NCBI GenBank assembly: GCA_009839405.1
Contig: VXPR01000337.1
Location: 1-6,311, forward strand
DNA from: Gammaproteobacteria bacterium
Lineage (GTDB): Bacteria; Pseudomonadota; Gammaproteobacteria; Pseudomonadales; Azotimanducaceae
Direction: 5' to 3'
DNA length: 6,311 bases
Shown: positions 1-6,168 of the stretch, piece after piece
Layout: every line of letters starts with the position of its first letter
Position numbering within the stretch: position 1 is the first letter of the stretch
Translations under genes and position numbers: made by a program
The notes under the pieces: model-generated
Databases searched by the model: none
What the model was told of the DNA's origin: nothing
The model's input: the letters and a program-made list of their open reading frames with translations, nothing else

Positions 1-949
1 GGCTGTTTGAGATGCCTTTGGGTTTGAGCGGGGGGGGGTCGAGCCCTTCCGGCTCGACTAACACCTGATGGCTTTGGCGCTCCCGGAAGCGCACCACCTT
101 GTCCTCGATGGAAGGGCAGTAGCGTGGGCCCACGCCTTCGATGGCGCCGCTGAACATGGGCGAGCGATCAAGCGCCCCGCGGATGATTTCGTGCGTCGCG
201 GGATTCGTGTGGGTGATGTGGCACGGCACCTGACGCGGATGGTCGCCTGTGCTTGTCAGGAACGAAAGCGTCGGCCGCGGCTCGGCGCTCGGTTGCACCT
301 CCATGACCGAGAAATCGACGCTGCGACCGTCGATGCGTGGCGGCGTGCCCGTCTTCAGCCTGCCGACCCGCAGCGGGAGTAGCCGCAGGCGTTCGGCAAG
401 GCGATTCGACGGGGCATCGCCAGCACGCCCTCCGGCCGCCGTTTCGAGGCCAACGTGAATGCGCCCACCGAGGAATGTGCCGGTAGCGAGCACGACGCGG
501 TTTGTCGTGAACCGAAGCCCCATCGCCGTATCGACGCCGCGCACCTGGTCGTCTTCCACCCAGAGGTCCACCACCGGCTGCTGGAACAGCGACAGGTTCG
601 GCTGCGATTCGACGATGCGACGCACTTCGCCGCGATACAGGCTGCGATCGGCTTGTGCGCGGGTGGCGCGAACCGCCGCACCCTTGCTCTCGTTCAACGT
701 GCGGAACTGGATGCCGGCACGGTCGCCGGCCACGGCCATCGCCCCGCCCAAGGCATCGATCTCGCGCACCAGATGCGACTTGCCAATGCCGCCGATGGCC
801 GGATTGCAGGACATTTGACCGATGGTTTCGATGCTTTGCGTGAGCAGCAACGTCGAGGCGCCCTTCCGCGCACTCGCGAGCGCCGCCTCGACGCCGGCAT
901 GGCCGCCGCCGATCACGACGACATCGAACCGTTCCGGGTGGATGATCAC
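1..949 (-). CDS. mnmG: MnmG (GidA), tRNA uridine-34 carboxymethylaminomethyl modification enzyme, FAD-binding subunit; partial, C-terminus missing
   Basis: With MnmE, this cytoplasmic FAD protein installs the cmnm5/nm5 group on wobble U34 of a subset of tRNAs, using NADH and a methylene-tetrahydrofolate-derived carbon. The visible 316 residues are colinear with E. coli MnmG. Near residue 9 is the Rossmann motif [14 protein letters not shown], followed by [14 protein letters not shown] and the segments [21 protein letters not shown] and [14 protein letters not shown]. Near residue 285 comes [15 protein letters not shown], which fits the GidA family signature. The reading frame leaves the window at base 1, so roughly half of the usual ~630 residues is missing. 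I chose GTG at 949 because it gives [16 protein letters not shown], matching the family N-terminus in length. No ATG fits there, and an in-frame GTG about 18 codons upstream would add an atypical extension. Oddities are a nine-base G/C tract at 30-38 and KPKGIS where YPNGIS is normal. A divergent amidase separates it from mnmE. Confidence 0.96.
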   Translation of the reverse strand, partial: MIIHPERFDVVVIGGGHAGVEAALASARKGASTLLLTQSIETIGQMSCNPAIGGIGKSHLVREIDALGGAMAVAGDRAGIQFRTLNESKGAAVRATRAQADRSLYRGEVRRIVESQPNLSLFQQPVVDLWVEDDQVRGVDTAMGLRFTTNRVVLATGTFLGGRIHVGLETAAGGRAGDAPSNRLAERLRLLPLRVGRLKTGTPPRIDGRSVDFSVMEVQPSAEPRPTLSFLTSTGDHPRQVPCHITHTNPATHEIIRGALDRSPMFSGAIEGVGPRYCPSIEDKVVRFRERQSHQVLVEPEGLDPPPLKPKGISNS

Positions 950-983
950 GCTCGTTCCGCCAAGCTCGCAAAGCGAACGGGCA

Positions 984-1012
984 ACTATACGGCTAGAGGG
1001 CACTGTTAGGAA
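984..1012 (-). promoter_or_regulatory. Possible sigma-70-type promoter for mnmG
   Basis: Read on the minus strand, TATAGT (989-984) matches five of six bases of the -10 consensus. A weak -35 element, TTCCTA (1012-1007, three of six matches), lies upstream with a 17-base spacer. Transcription would begin near 977, giving a leader of about 28 bases before the GTG at 949. The -10 box stands out in a GC-rich background, but the -35 box is poor, so this is a moderate call. Confidence 0.35.
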
Positions 1013-1220
1013 CTTGGTTCATGGCCAATCGGCGCCAATGCCTCGTCTCCTTCAGACGGCGTGCTACATTGCCGGGCCTTGGCATTTCTTGAGATTCGGC
1101 TTGTCGGTCGCGAGGGCGGGGCGGCGCGGGGTTTCCCGACGGACGGCGGTGAAAGCCGTTCCGGCACTTGTTGGGCCGTTCCTTGCGCTGGCAGGTCGGC
1201 GAGCGCAATCCGAGGTAGAC

Positions 1221-1224
1221 GAGG
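1221..1224 (+). promoter_or_regulatory. Ribosome binding site supporting the amidase ATG
   Basis: GAGG lies eight bases before ATG 1233, a good Shine-Dalgarno spacing. The next in-frame ATG, at 1245, has no comparable site. This supports 1233 as a start for the cytosolic form but does not exclude an upstream start. Confidence 0.5.
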
Positions 1225-1232
1225 CCGCGAAC

Positions 1233-2666
1233 ATGGCGAACGCGATGGATTCTCCTGCGCATCTTTCGACGACGGCGCAGGCGGCGCTGATCCGCTCTGG
1301 CGAGCTTGCCAGCCAAGAGTTGGTGGCGCTGTATCTCGATCGGATCAAACGCTTCAATCCGGCGCTGAATGCGGTGGTGGCATTGGCCGAGGATGCGCGC
1401 GAGCGGGCGAAGGATGCCGATCAGGCGTTCGCGGATGGCCGTTCCCTGGGGCCGCTGCATGGCGTGCCGATGACCATCAAGGATTGCTTCGACACGGCTG
1501 GCACGGTCTCCACCTGGGGGACGCTTGGGCGCAAGGACTATGTGCCTTCGGCGGACGCGACGGTGGTGCATCGCCTCAAGAACGCCGGCGCGATTCTCCT
1601 CGGCAAGACCAATACGCCCGAGTTCACGCTCTCGTTCGAGACGCATAACCGGATTCATGGTTTCACGAACAACCCCTTCGACCTCGGACGTTCACCGGGA
1701 GGAAGCAGTGGTGGCGCCGCGGCTGCCATTGCCGCCGGGCTCACGTCGTTCGACATTGGCACCGACTATGGCGGCAGCATCCGTGTGCCCTCGCACGCCT
1801 GCGGCACGGTCGGGATCAAGCCGACCAGCGGTAGTGTCCCGCGTACCGGGCTGTGCCTGCCGCCTGGGATGTTGACCGACTTCCTGAGCCACGCTGGGCC
1901 GATGGCGAGGAGCGTGGCGGACCTGGAGCTGATCCTGGCGGTGATTTGGGGGCCGGATGGCCTGGACACCCGCATCGCGCCGGTTCCGCTCGCGCCTTCC
2001 TCCGCCGTGACGCTGAAGGGGCTTCGCTGCGCCGTGATGATGGACAATGGCATCGCGAGGCCCGATGACGAGACCTTGGCGGTGGTGGAGCGGGCTGAAG
2101 GGATCCTTGGGGATGCGGGGCTGAAGACGCAGCGGGACCGTCTTGACGGAGTTGAGGAAACCACCGCCGTTGGCGGCGGCTTCTGGGCGGTAGGCGCCCA
2201 CGCGGGCGTGCGGTCGCTGCTCGACGAAGCGGGAACCGGGCTCGAAGACTATGCGAACAACTGGTTCCGGTCGTTCGCAAAAGCCCCGGGGAGCGGCGAG
2301 ATCGACGGTGGGGCGCTCGCGCGGCAGCTTGCGCGGTTTGAGGGCTATCGCCGTCGGATGCAGCAGCACATGGCGCAATACGACGTTCTCGTCTCACCGG
2401 TCAACGCGCATCCGGCGCCGCTGCATCCGGCACCGGGAGACTCGCCGTTTCCTTCGACGGACGCGAGTTACACGGAAGCGTATGACCTGACTGGATGGCC
2501 GGCGGGGGTGGTGCGGGGCGGAACCGCTTCGACGGGGGTGCCGATTGGAGTCCAGGTGGTGGCGAATCCCTGGCGGGAAGACGTCGTGCTGGCGGTGATG
2601 AGGCATTTGGAAGGGGCACTGCCGGCGTTTGCCGGGCCTGATGAGTCGGGCTGGCGGCAGGCCTAG
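1233..2666 (+). CDS. Amidase-signature (AS) family amidohydrolase, substrate unknown
   Basis: AS enzymes hydrolyse carboxamide bonds with a Ser-cisSer-Lys triad. All three parts are visible in this 477-residue product. Lys83 lies in GVPMTIKD, the cis-Ser is Ser158 in RSPGGSSGG, and the nucleophile is Ser182 in GTDYGGSIR. The spacings of 75 and 24 residues equal those of fatty acid amide hydrolase (K142, S217, S241). The length is normal for a stand-alone AS enzyme. It is not a good GatA candidate because no gatB or gatC neighbour is present, and the sequence does not reveal the substrate. ATG at 1233 is preferred because GAGG at 1221-1224 lies eight bases upstream and the protein then starts close to the usual N-terminus (HLSTTAQAALIRSGELASQEL). 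The frame stays open upstream and a leader starting at TTG 1101 would look Tat-like, so an exported form is possible. The gene is divergent from mnmG, converges on mnmE, and is the only plus-strand gene, suggesting insertion into the mnmE-mnmG block. Confidence 0.93.
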   Translation: MANAMDSPAHLSTTAQAALIRSGELASQELVALYLDRIKRFNPALNAVVALAEDARERAKDADQAFADGRSLGPLHGVPMTIKDCFDTAGTVSTWGTLGRKDYVPSADATVVHRLKNAGAILLGKTNTPEFTLSFETHNRIHGFTNNPFDLGRSPGGSSGGAAAAIAAGLTSFDIGTDYGGSIRVPSHACGTVGIKPTSGSVPRTGLCLPPGMLTDFLSHAGPMARSVADLELILAVIWGPDGLDTRIAPVPLAPSSAVTLKGLRCAVMMDNGIARPDDETLAVVERAEGILGDAGLKTQRDRLDGVEETTAVGGGFWAVGAHAGVRSLLDEAGTGLEDYANNWFRSFAKAPGSGEIDGGALARQLARFEGYRRRMQQHMAQYDVLVSPVNAHPAPLHPAPGDSPFPSTDASYTEAYDLTGWPAGVVRGGTASTGVPIGVQVVANPWREDVVLAVMRHLEGALPAFAGPDESGWRQA

Positions 2667-2681
2667 CCCGCCTGGGCGGGC
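2666..2681 (+). terminator. GC hairpin at the amidase/mnmE convergent junction, weak terminator candidate
   Basis: GCCCGC and GCGGGC form a perfect six-base-pair stem around a CTGG loop. It begins on the last base of the amidase stop codon and ends four bases before the mnmE stop codon. The plus strand continues with GCTTCATTT, which is not a proper U-tract, and the minus strand has none. It could slow convergent transcription, but intrinsic termination is uncertain. Confidence 0.3.
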
Positions 2682-2684
2682 GCT

Positions 2685-4013
2685 TCATTTGCCGATGCAG
2701 AAGGCGCTGAAGATGTCGCCCAAGAGTTCGTCTGTGGTGGTGGTGCCGACGATGGTGCCCAAGGCTTCGTGGGTGAGGCGGAGTTCCTCGGCGGCGAGTT
2801 CGCCGGCGCCTTCGCCGGTGCGCTGCAAGGCTCGGCGGGCGCAGGCTTGGGCTGCCTCCAAGGCTTGGAGGTGACGGCGCCGGGCCAGGTAGGTGCTTTC
2901 CGTCGGGGCGATGCCGGCCAGTTCGGCTATGCGACGCTTTAGGTCGTCGATGCCAGCGCCGGTGCGGGCGGATATGCGCAGTGCTTCCCCGGCCTGGCCT
3001 GCCTTTTCGCCGGTTAGGTCGATCTTGTTGAGGACGCGAATGGTCGTGCCTTGGGCCGCTTCGCATTCCCTTAGGTTGGCTTCGGCGTCGACGGTTGAGG
3101 TGGTGGCGTCCGCCACGGCGAGCACGAGGTCGGCGCCAGCGATGGCGGCGTGGGCGCGGTCGATGCCGATGGCTTCCACGTCGTCGCTCGTTTGCCTGAG
3201 CCCGGCGGTGTCGGTGAGGCGAACGGGGATGCCTTGCACTTCGATCTCGGCGTGCACCGCATCGCGGGTGGTGCCGGGGGTAGCGGTGACGATGGCTCGG
3301 TCTTCGGCCGCCAGACGGTTCAGGAGGCTGGATTTGCCTACGTTTGGGGCACCGGCGATCACGACATCGAGACCCTCGCGCAATACCTGACCGCGACCGG
3401 ACTCCTCGAGCAGGTCGCCCAAGCCGGTCACCACGCCCTCAAGCCGGGTTTTCAGTTCCGAGTCGCCGAGGAAGTCGATCTCCTCCTCGGCGAAGTCGAT
3501 TGCCGCCTCTACGTGCATTCGCGCTTCGCGCACGCGACTGTCCAGGGCGAGGATCTGTGCGGAAAACTCGCCGGCAAGGGAACGCATCGCTGCTTGGGCC
3601 GCCCGGCGGGAGGCACTGTCGATGAGGTCGGCAACCGCTTCCGCCTGGGCAAGGTCCATGCGTTTGTTGAGGAAGGCTCGTTCGGTGAACTCACCGGGTC
3701 TGGCGAGACGAGCGCCGAGTTCGACCATGCGGCCGAGCAGGCGATCCATCACCACCGGCCCGCCGTGCCCTTGAAACTCGGCCACATCCTCGCCGGTGAA
3801 GGAGTTGGGGGTGGGGAAAAAGAGACAGATGCCGGTGTCGATCGGGGTTTGGCCCGCGTCCAGAAAGTCGGCGTACACGGCGTGGCGAGGCGGGGTCGGG
3901 CGGCGCACGACCTCTTCCACGAGGGTGGCCAACCCTGTGCCCGATACGCGGACAATGCCGATGCCACCGCGTCCGGGCGGGGTGGCGATGGCGGCGATGG
4001 TGTCGCGTTTCAT
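2685..4013 (-). CDS. mnmE: MnmE (TrmE), tRNA uridine-34 modification GTPase
   Basis: This K+-dependent, dimerising GTPase works with MnmG on tRNA wobble uridine-34 modification. The 442-residue product is full length (E. coli 454). The N-terminal folate-binding domain has DTIAAIATPPGRGGIGIVRV and GEDVAEFQGHGGP. It is followed by a helical domain (RPGEFTERAFLNKRMDLAQAEA) and an inserted G domain. In the G domain, the P-loop GAPNVGKS is at about 221-228, GTTRD at 247-251, DTAGLR at 268-273 and NKID at 329-332. Glu280 in SDDVE corresponds to the catalytic Glu282 of E. coli MnmE. The protein ends in FCIGK, carrying the conserved C-terminal cysteine. ATG at 4013 is chosen because AGGTG (4024-4020) sits six bases upstream; an in-frame GTG at 4022 would add only three residues and lies inside that site. 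yidC lies 140 bases upstream in the same direction, and cotranscription is likely. The usual downstream partner mnmG is separated by the amidase. Confidence 0.98.
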   Translation of the reverse strand: MKRDTIAAIATPPGRGGIGIVRVSGTGLATLVEEVVRRPTPPRHAVYADFLDAGQTPIDTGICLFFPTPNSFTGEDVAEFQGHGGPVVMDRLLGRMVELGARLARPGEFTERAFLNKRMDLAQAEAVADLIDSASRRAAQAAMRSLAGEFSAQILALDSRVREARMHVEAAIDFAEEEIDFLGDSELKTRLEGVVTGLGDLLEESGRGQVLREGLDVVIAGAPNVGKSSLLNRLAAEDRAIVTATPGTTRDAVHAEIEVQGIPVRLTDTAGLRQTSDDVEAIGIDRAHAAIAGADLVLAVADATTSTVDAEANLRECEAAQGTTIRVLNKIDLTGEKAGQAGEALRISARTGAGIDDLKRRIAELAGIAPTESTYLARRRHLQALEAAQACARRALQRTGEGAGELAAEELRLTHEALGTIVGTTTTDELLGDIFSAFCIGK

Positions 4014-4019
4014 GGCTGG

Positions 4020-4024
4020 CACCT
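4020..4024 (-). promoter_or_regulatory. Ribosome binding site that decides the mnmE start
   Basis: On the minus strand AGGTG is placed six bases before ATG 4013. The competing GTG start at 4022 overlaps this site, so ATG 4013 is the better start. Confidence 0.55.
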
Positions 4025-4153
4025 AACGCGGATCACGGCTGTCGGCGAGCGGCCCATTGGCAGGTTCGGCGGGCGCGCCCTCCGGCGCAGGAACAGCAGG
4101 ATGCCTTCCCTCCGAAGCCCCGTCCATGCCCAGAAACCGGGCAAGCGGGTGCG

Positions 4154-5854
4154 TCAGGCAGCGGCTTCGCGGTCTGCTTGACGGGTCACGTACCACTGTT
4201 GGAGGAGGGAGAGGAGGTTGTTGGCGAGCCAGTAGAGCACGAGTCCGGCGGGGAAGAACAACGAGAACGCCGTGAACAGGAACGGCATCATCTTCATCAT
4301 GCGCGCCTGCATGGGGTCGGGCATGGGCGGATTCAGCATCTGCATCAGGTACATCGATCCGCCCATCAGGATAGGCAGGACGAAGAACGGATCCATCACC
4401 GACAGATCCTCGATCCAGAGGAAGAACGGCGCTTGCCGCAGCTCGACGCTTTCGTAGAGCACCCAGTAGAGCGCGAAGAACACCGGCATCTGCAACAGCA
4501 TCGGCAGGCAGCCGCCGAAGGGATTGGCGCCCTCGCGCCGGTACAGTTCCATCATCTCCGCCGACAGCTTGCGCCGGTCGTCGGAATGGCGCTCCTGCAG
4601 ACGCTTGAGCTGCGGTGCCACGCGGCGCATCTTGGCCCCGGAGCGATAGGCGATGGCCGAGAGCGGATACAGCACGAGCTTAATCGCCAGCGTCAAGAGC
4701 AGGATGGCAACGCCCCAGTTGATGACCCACGACTGGATATAGGCCAGCGCCTGGAACAACGGCACCGCCAGCCACCAAAGAATCCCGTAGTCCACGGTCA
4801 AGCTCAGGTTTTCGGCGATGGCTTCGAGGCGATCCTGGTGCTTTGGCCCCGCATAGAGCTTGGCGGAGACCACCTGCCTCGCTCCCGGTGCGACCCGGAA
4901 CTCCGGCGCGACGTACCCGAAGGCATAGAGCGGGCGACCGGGCCCTGCAAGCCGGCGCCCCGTATAGGCATTGAGTTCCTCAGGATTCGCCACCCAAGCA
5001 ACGACGAAATAGTGCTGCAGCATGGCCACCCAGCCGCCAGTGACGTCGGCGCGAAACTCCGTCTCGTCCACATCGTCGAAATCGACCTTGTTGTAGCGGT
5101 CTTCTGGGGTGGTCAGCGCTGCGCCCACGTAGGGCCGAGGCCCAATCTGGAAGCCTTCCTCCTCGGGCGTCGAGTCATCTCGCTTGAGCTGGGCAAACAG
5201 ACGCGCTTGGACATCCGCCACGCTGCCGTTACGCACCTCGTGCTCAACATCGAACGCGTAGCTGCCAGCCTGGAAGCGAAAGCGCTTGATAACCTCGACA
5301 CCCGCGACCGTTTCGTGACGAAGCTCTACGGCTAGTTCGGCATCGTCCTCGCCCATGCGGTACTCGCTGCGCGGCGTGGTGTAGAGCGGTCGCTCCCCAG
5401 TGCTGTCCACGCCGTCGGGGCCGATCAGTCCGCTTTGGGCGACATACGTGTGCAGGCCGTCCTGCGCCAGGAGCCGAAAGGGCGTGGCGTTTTCCGTGCT
5501 GCGGGGGTACTTCGGCAGCGCCAACGCGACCACATCGCCGCCGAGTCGGTCGATGGTGAGATGCAGTTCCGGCGTCGTCACCTGCACCTGGCGGGGCGCG
5601 CTGTCCTCCGGTGCTTGGGGCACGGGTTCTTCCACCGTCTCCGGGACCGCCGCGGCGCCGATGGATGCGTCGGGAAGGTCGTCAGCAGGTGCCGGAACCA
5701 CGGGTGCGTCAGCGCCGGCGACCGGCGGCGGGGCATCGCTTGGCGCCGGGTCGGAACCGACGCCGTAGTCCTCGTTCCAGGCCAAGAGCAGCAGGTAGCT
5801 GATGGCGGCCAGCGCCACCATCAGTGCGATGCGACGAATCTCGGGCGAAAGCAT
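4154..5854 (-). CDS. yidC: YidC, membrane protein insertase (Oxa1/Alb3 family)
   Basis: YidC inserts and folds inner-membrane proteins, alone or with SecYEG. The 566-residue product (E. coli 548) has the Gram-negative layout. Transmembrane segment 1 spans about 9-25, followed by a Pro/Ala/Asp-rich linker (about 31-88) and a large periplasmic beta domain to about 350. The C-terminal five-helix insertase core spans roughly 355-555. Core landmarks are YRSGAKMRRVAPQLKRLQERH in the first cytoplasmic loop, NPFGGCLPMLLQMPVFFALYW, VELRQAPF, DPFFVLPILMG, DPMQARMMKMMP and FPAGLVLYWLANN. Lys392 (LAIKLVLYPL) stands where E. coli has the groove residue Arg366, keeping the positive charge. ATG 5854 is chosen because it gives the standard N-terminus and overlaps the yidD stop codon (TGATG), which suggests translational coupling; the frame stays open upstream only as a shadow of yidD. 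Order yidD-yidC-mnmE is the usual one. Confidence 0.98.
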   Translation of the reverse strand: MLSPEIRRIALMVALAAISYLLLLAWNEDYGVGSDPAPSDAPPPVAGADAPVVPAPADDLPDASIGAAAVPETVEEPVPQAPEDSAPRQVQVTTPELHLTIDRLGGDVVALALPKYPRSTENATPFRLLAQDGLHTYVAQSGLIGPDGVDSTGERPLYTTPRSEYRMGEDDAELAVELRHETVAGVEVIKRFRFQAGSYAFDVEHEVRNGSVADVQARLFAQLKRDDSTPEEEGFQIGPRPYVGAALTTPEDRYNKVDFDDVDETEFRADVTGGWVAMLQHYFVVAWVANPEELNAYTGRRLAGPGRPLYAFGYVAPEFRVAPGARQVVSAKLYAGPKHQDRLEAIAENLSLTVDYGILWWLAVPLFQALAYIQSWVINWGVAILLLTLAIKLVLYPLSAIAYRSGAKMRRVAPQLKRLQERHSDDRRKLSAEMMELYRREGANPFGGCLPMLLQMPVFFALYWVLYESVELRQAPFFLWIEDLSVMDPFFVLPILMGGSMYLMQMLNPPMPDPMQARMMKMMPFLFTAFSLFFPAGLVLYWLANNLLSLLQQWYVTRQADREAAA

Positions 5855-6168
5855 CAGCGCTCGGCTTGCCGCTCTGGGACGGGATCGAGGCCGCCCGGAT
5901 GCCAAGGGTGGCAGCGACCGAGGCGGCGAGCCGCCATCCAGCCGCCGCGGAGCGCACCAAACCGCCGCACCGCCTCGAGGGCGTAGGCGGAGCAGGTTGG
6001 GTGGAAGCGGCAGTGCATTCCAAAGAAAGGGCTCAGGGTGAGGCGATAGGTTTGGATTAAGGCGATGAGGCAAAGGGCGAGGAGACTGGCGCGCGGTCGA
6101 TGGCTGGGCTCACCGGGGGCGTTGGCTCGCGTTGGGGGGAGAACGCTGCCTTGGGTCGGCGGCCCCAC
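5854..6168 (-). CDS. yidD: YidD, membrane protein insertion efficiency factor; start uncertain
   Basis: YidD is a small inner-membrane-associated protein that assists YidC-dependent insertion. The conserved core is clear: an amphipathic/hydrophobic segment ([22 protein letters not shown]), then [28 protein letters not shown] and [14 protein letters not shown], with the three family cysteines. The stop overlaps the yidC ATG by one base. The start is a problem. Between the core and repeat DNA upstream there is no in-frame ATG, GTG or TTG. The nearest options are GTG 6168 (104 residues) and GTG 6279 (141 residues), both inside the repeats at 6115-6311; E. coli YidD has 85 residues. I list GTG 6168 as the shorter choice, but its Shine-Dalgarno is poor. 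GTG 6279 is preceded by AGGGAGGGG, which is purine-rich but very close. A non-canonical start near 6100, or loss of the native start by repeat insertion, is also possible. The core identification is secure; the 5' end is not. Confidence 0.88.
   Translation of the reverse strand: MGPPTQGSVLPPTRANAPGEPSHRPRASLLALCLIALIQTYRLTLSPFFGMHCRFHPTCSAYALEAVRRFGALRGGWMAARRLGRCHPWHPGGLDPVPERQAER

Larger units (their letters stand above)
950..1232. other. Divergent intergenic region between mnmG and the amidase
   Basis: These 283 bases separate the start codons of the minus-strand mnmG and the plus-strand amidase and should carry both promoters. A plausible minus-strand promoter is listed separately; I found no convincing sigma-70 pair for the amidase. 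The plus-strand amidase frame is open through the whole region and well into mnmG. From an in-frame TTG at 1101 it would encode a leader with SRRTAVK followed by a short hydrophobic stretch, resembling a Tat signal peptide. I see no RNA gene or mobile element here. Confidence 0.6.

Noticed and set aside
168..971. Minus-strand 267-codon frame, and the 455-1009 plus-strand frame, over mnmG
   Set aside because: Both are alternative readings of the mnmG region. The first is Arg/Pro/Gly-rich out-of-frame mnmG; the true frame has the Rossmann and GidA motifs.
1021..1092. Short plus-strand frame from ATG 1021 (about 23 codons) upstream of the amidase
   Set aside because: It has no Shine-Dalgarno, no recognisable product, and no support beyond having a start and stop.
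822..1100. Amidase start at ATG 822 or ATG 1038
   Set aside because: Starting at 822 would put over 100 bases of antisense mnmG into the protein. ATG 1038 lacks a clear Shine-Dalgarno and adds a non-homologous segment; only the stretch from about 1101 has signal-like character.
3150..4181. Plus-strand open frame of 343 codons antisense to mnmE
   Set aside because: The opposite strand carries complete mnmE with all GTPase motifs; this product is a compositional shadow without family features.
4178..5335. Plus-strand open frame of 385 codons antisense to yidC
   Set aside because: It lies entirely within the unmistakable yidC, its His/Arg/Gln/Glu-rich product has no recognisable domain, and long antisense frames are expected opposite GC-rich genes.
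5855..6073. N-terminal extension of YidC by 73 residues
   Set aside because: The extension is the yidD gene read in another frame; ATG 5854 gives the canonical YidC start and a stop/start overlap.
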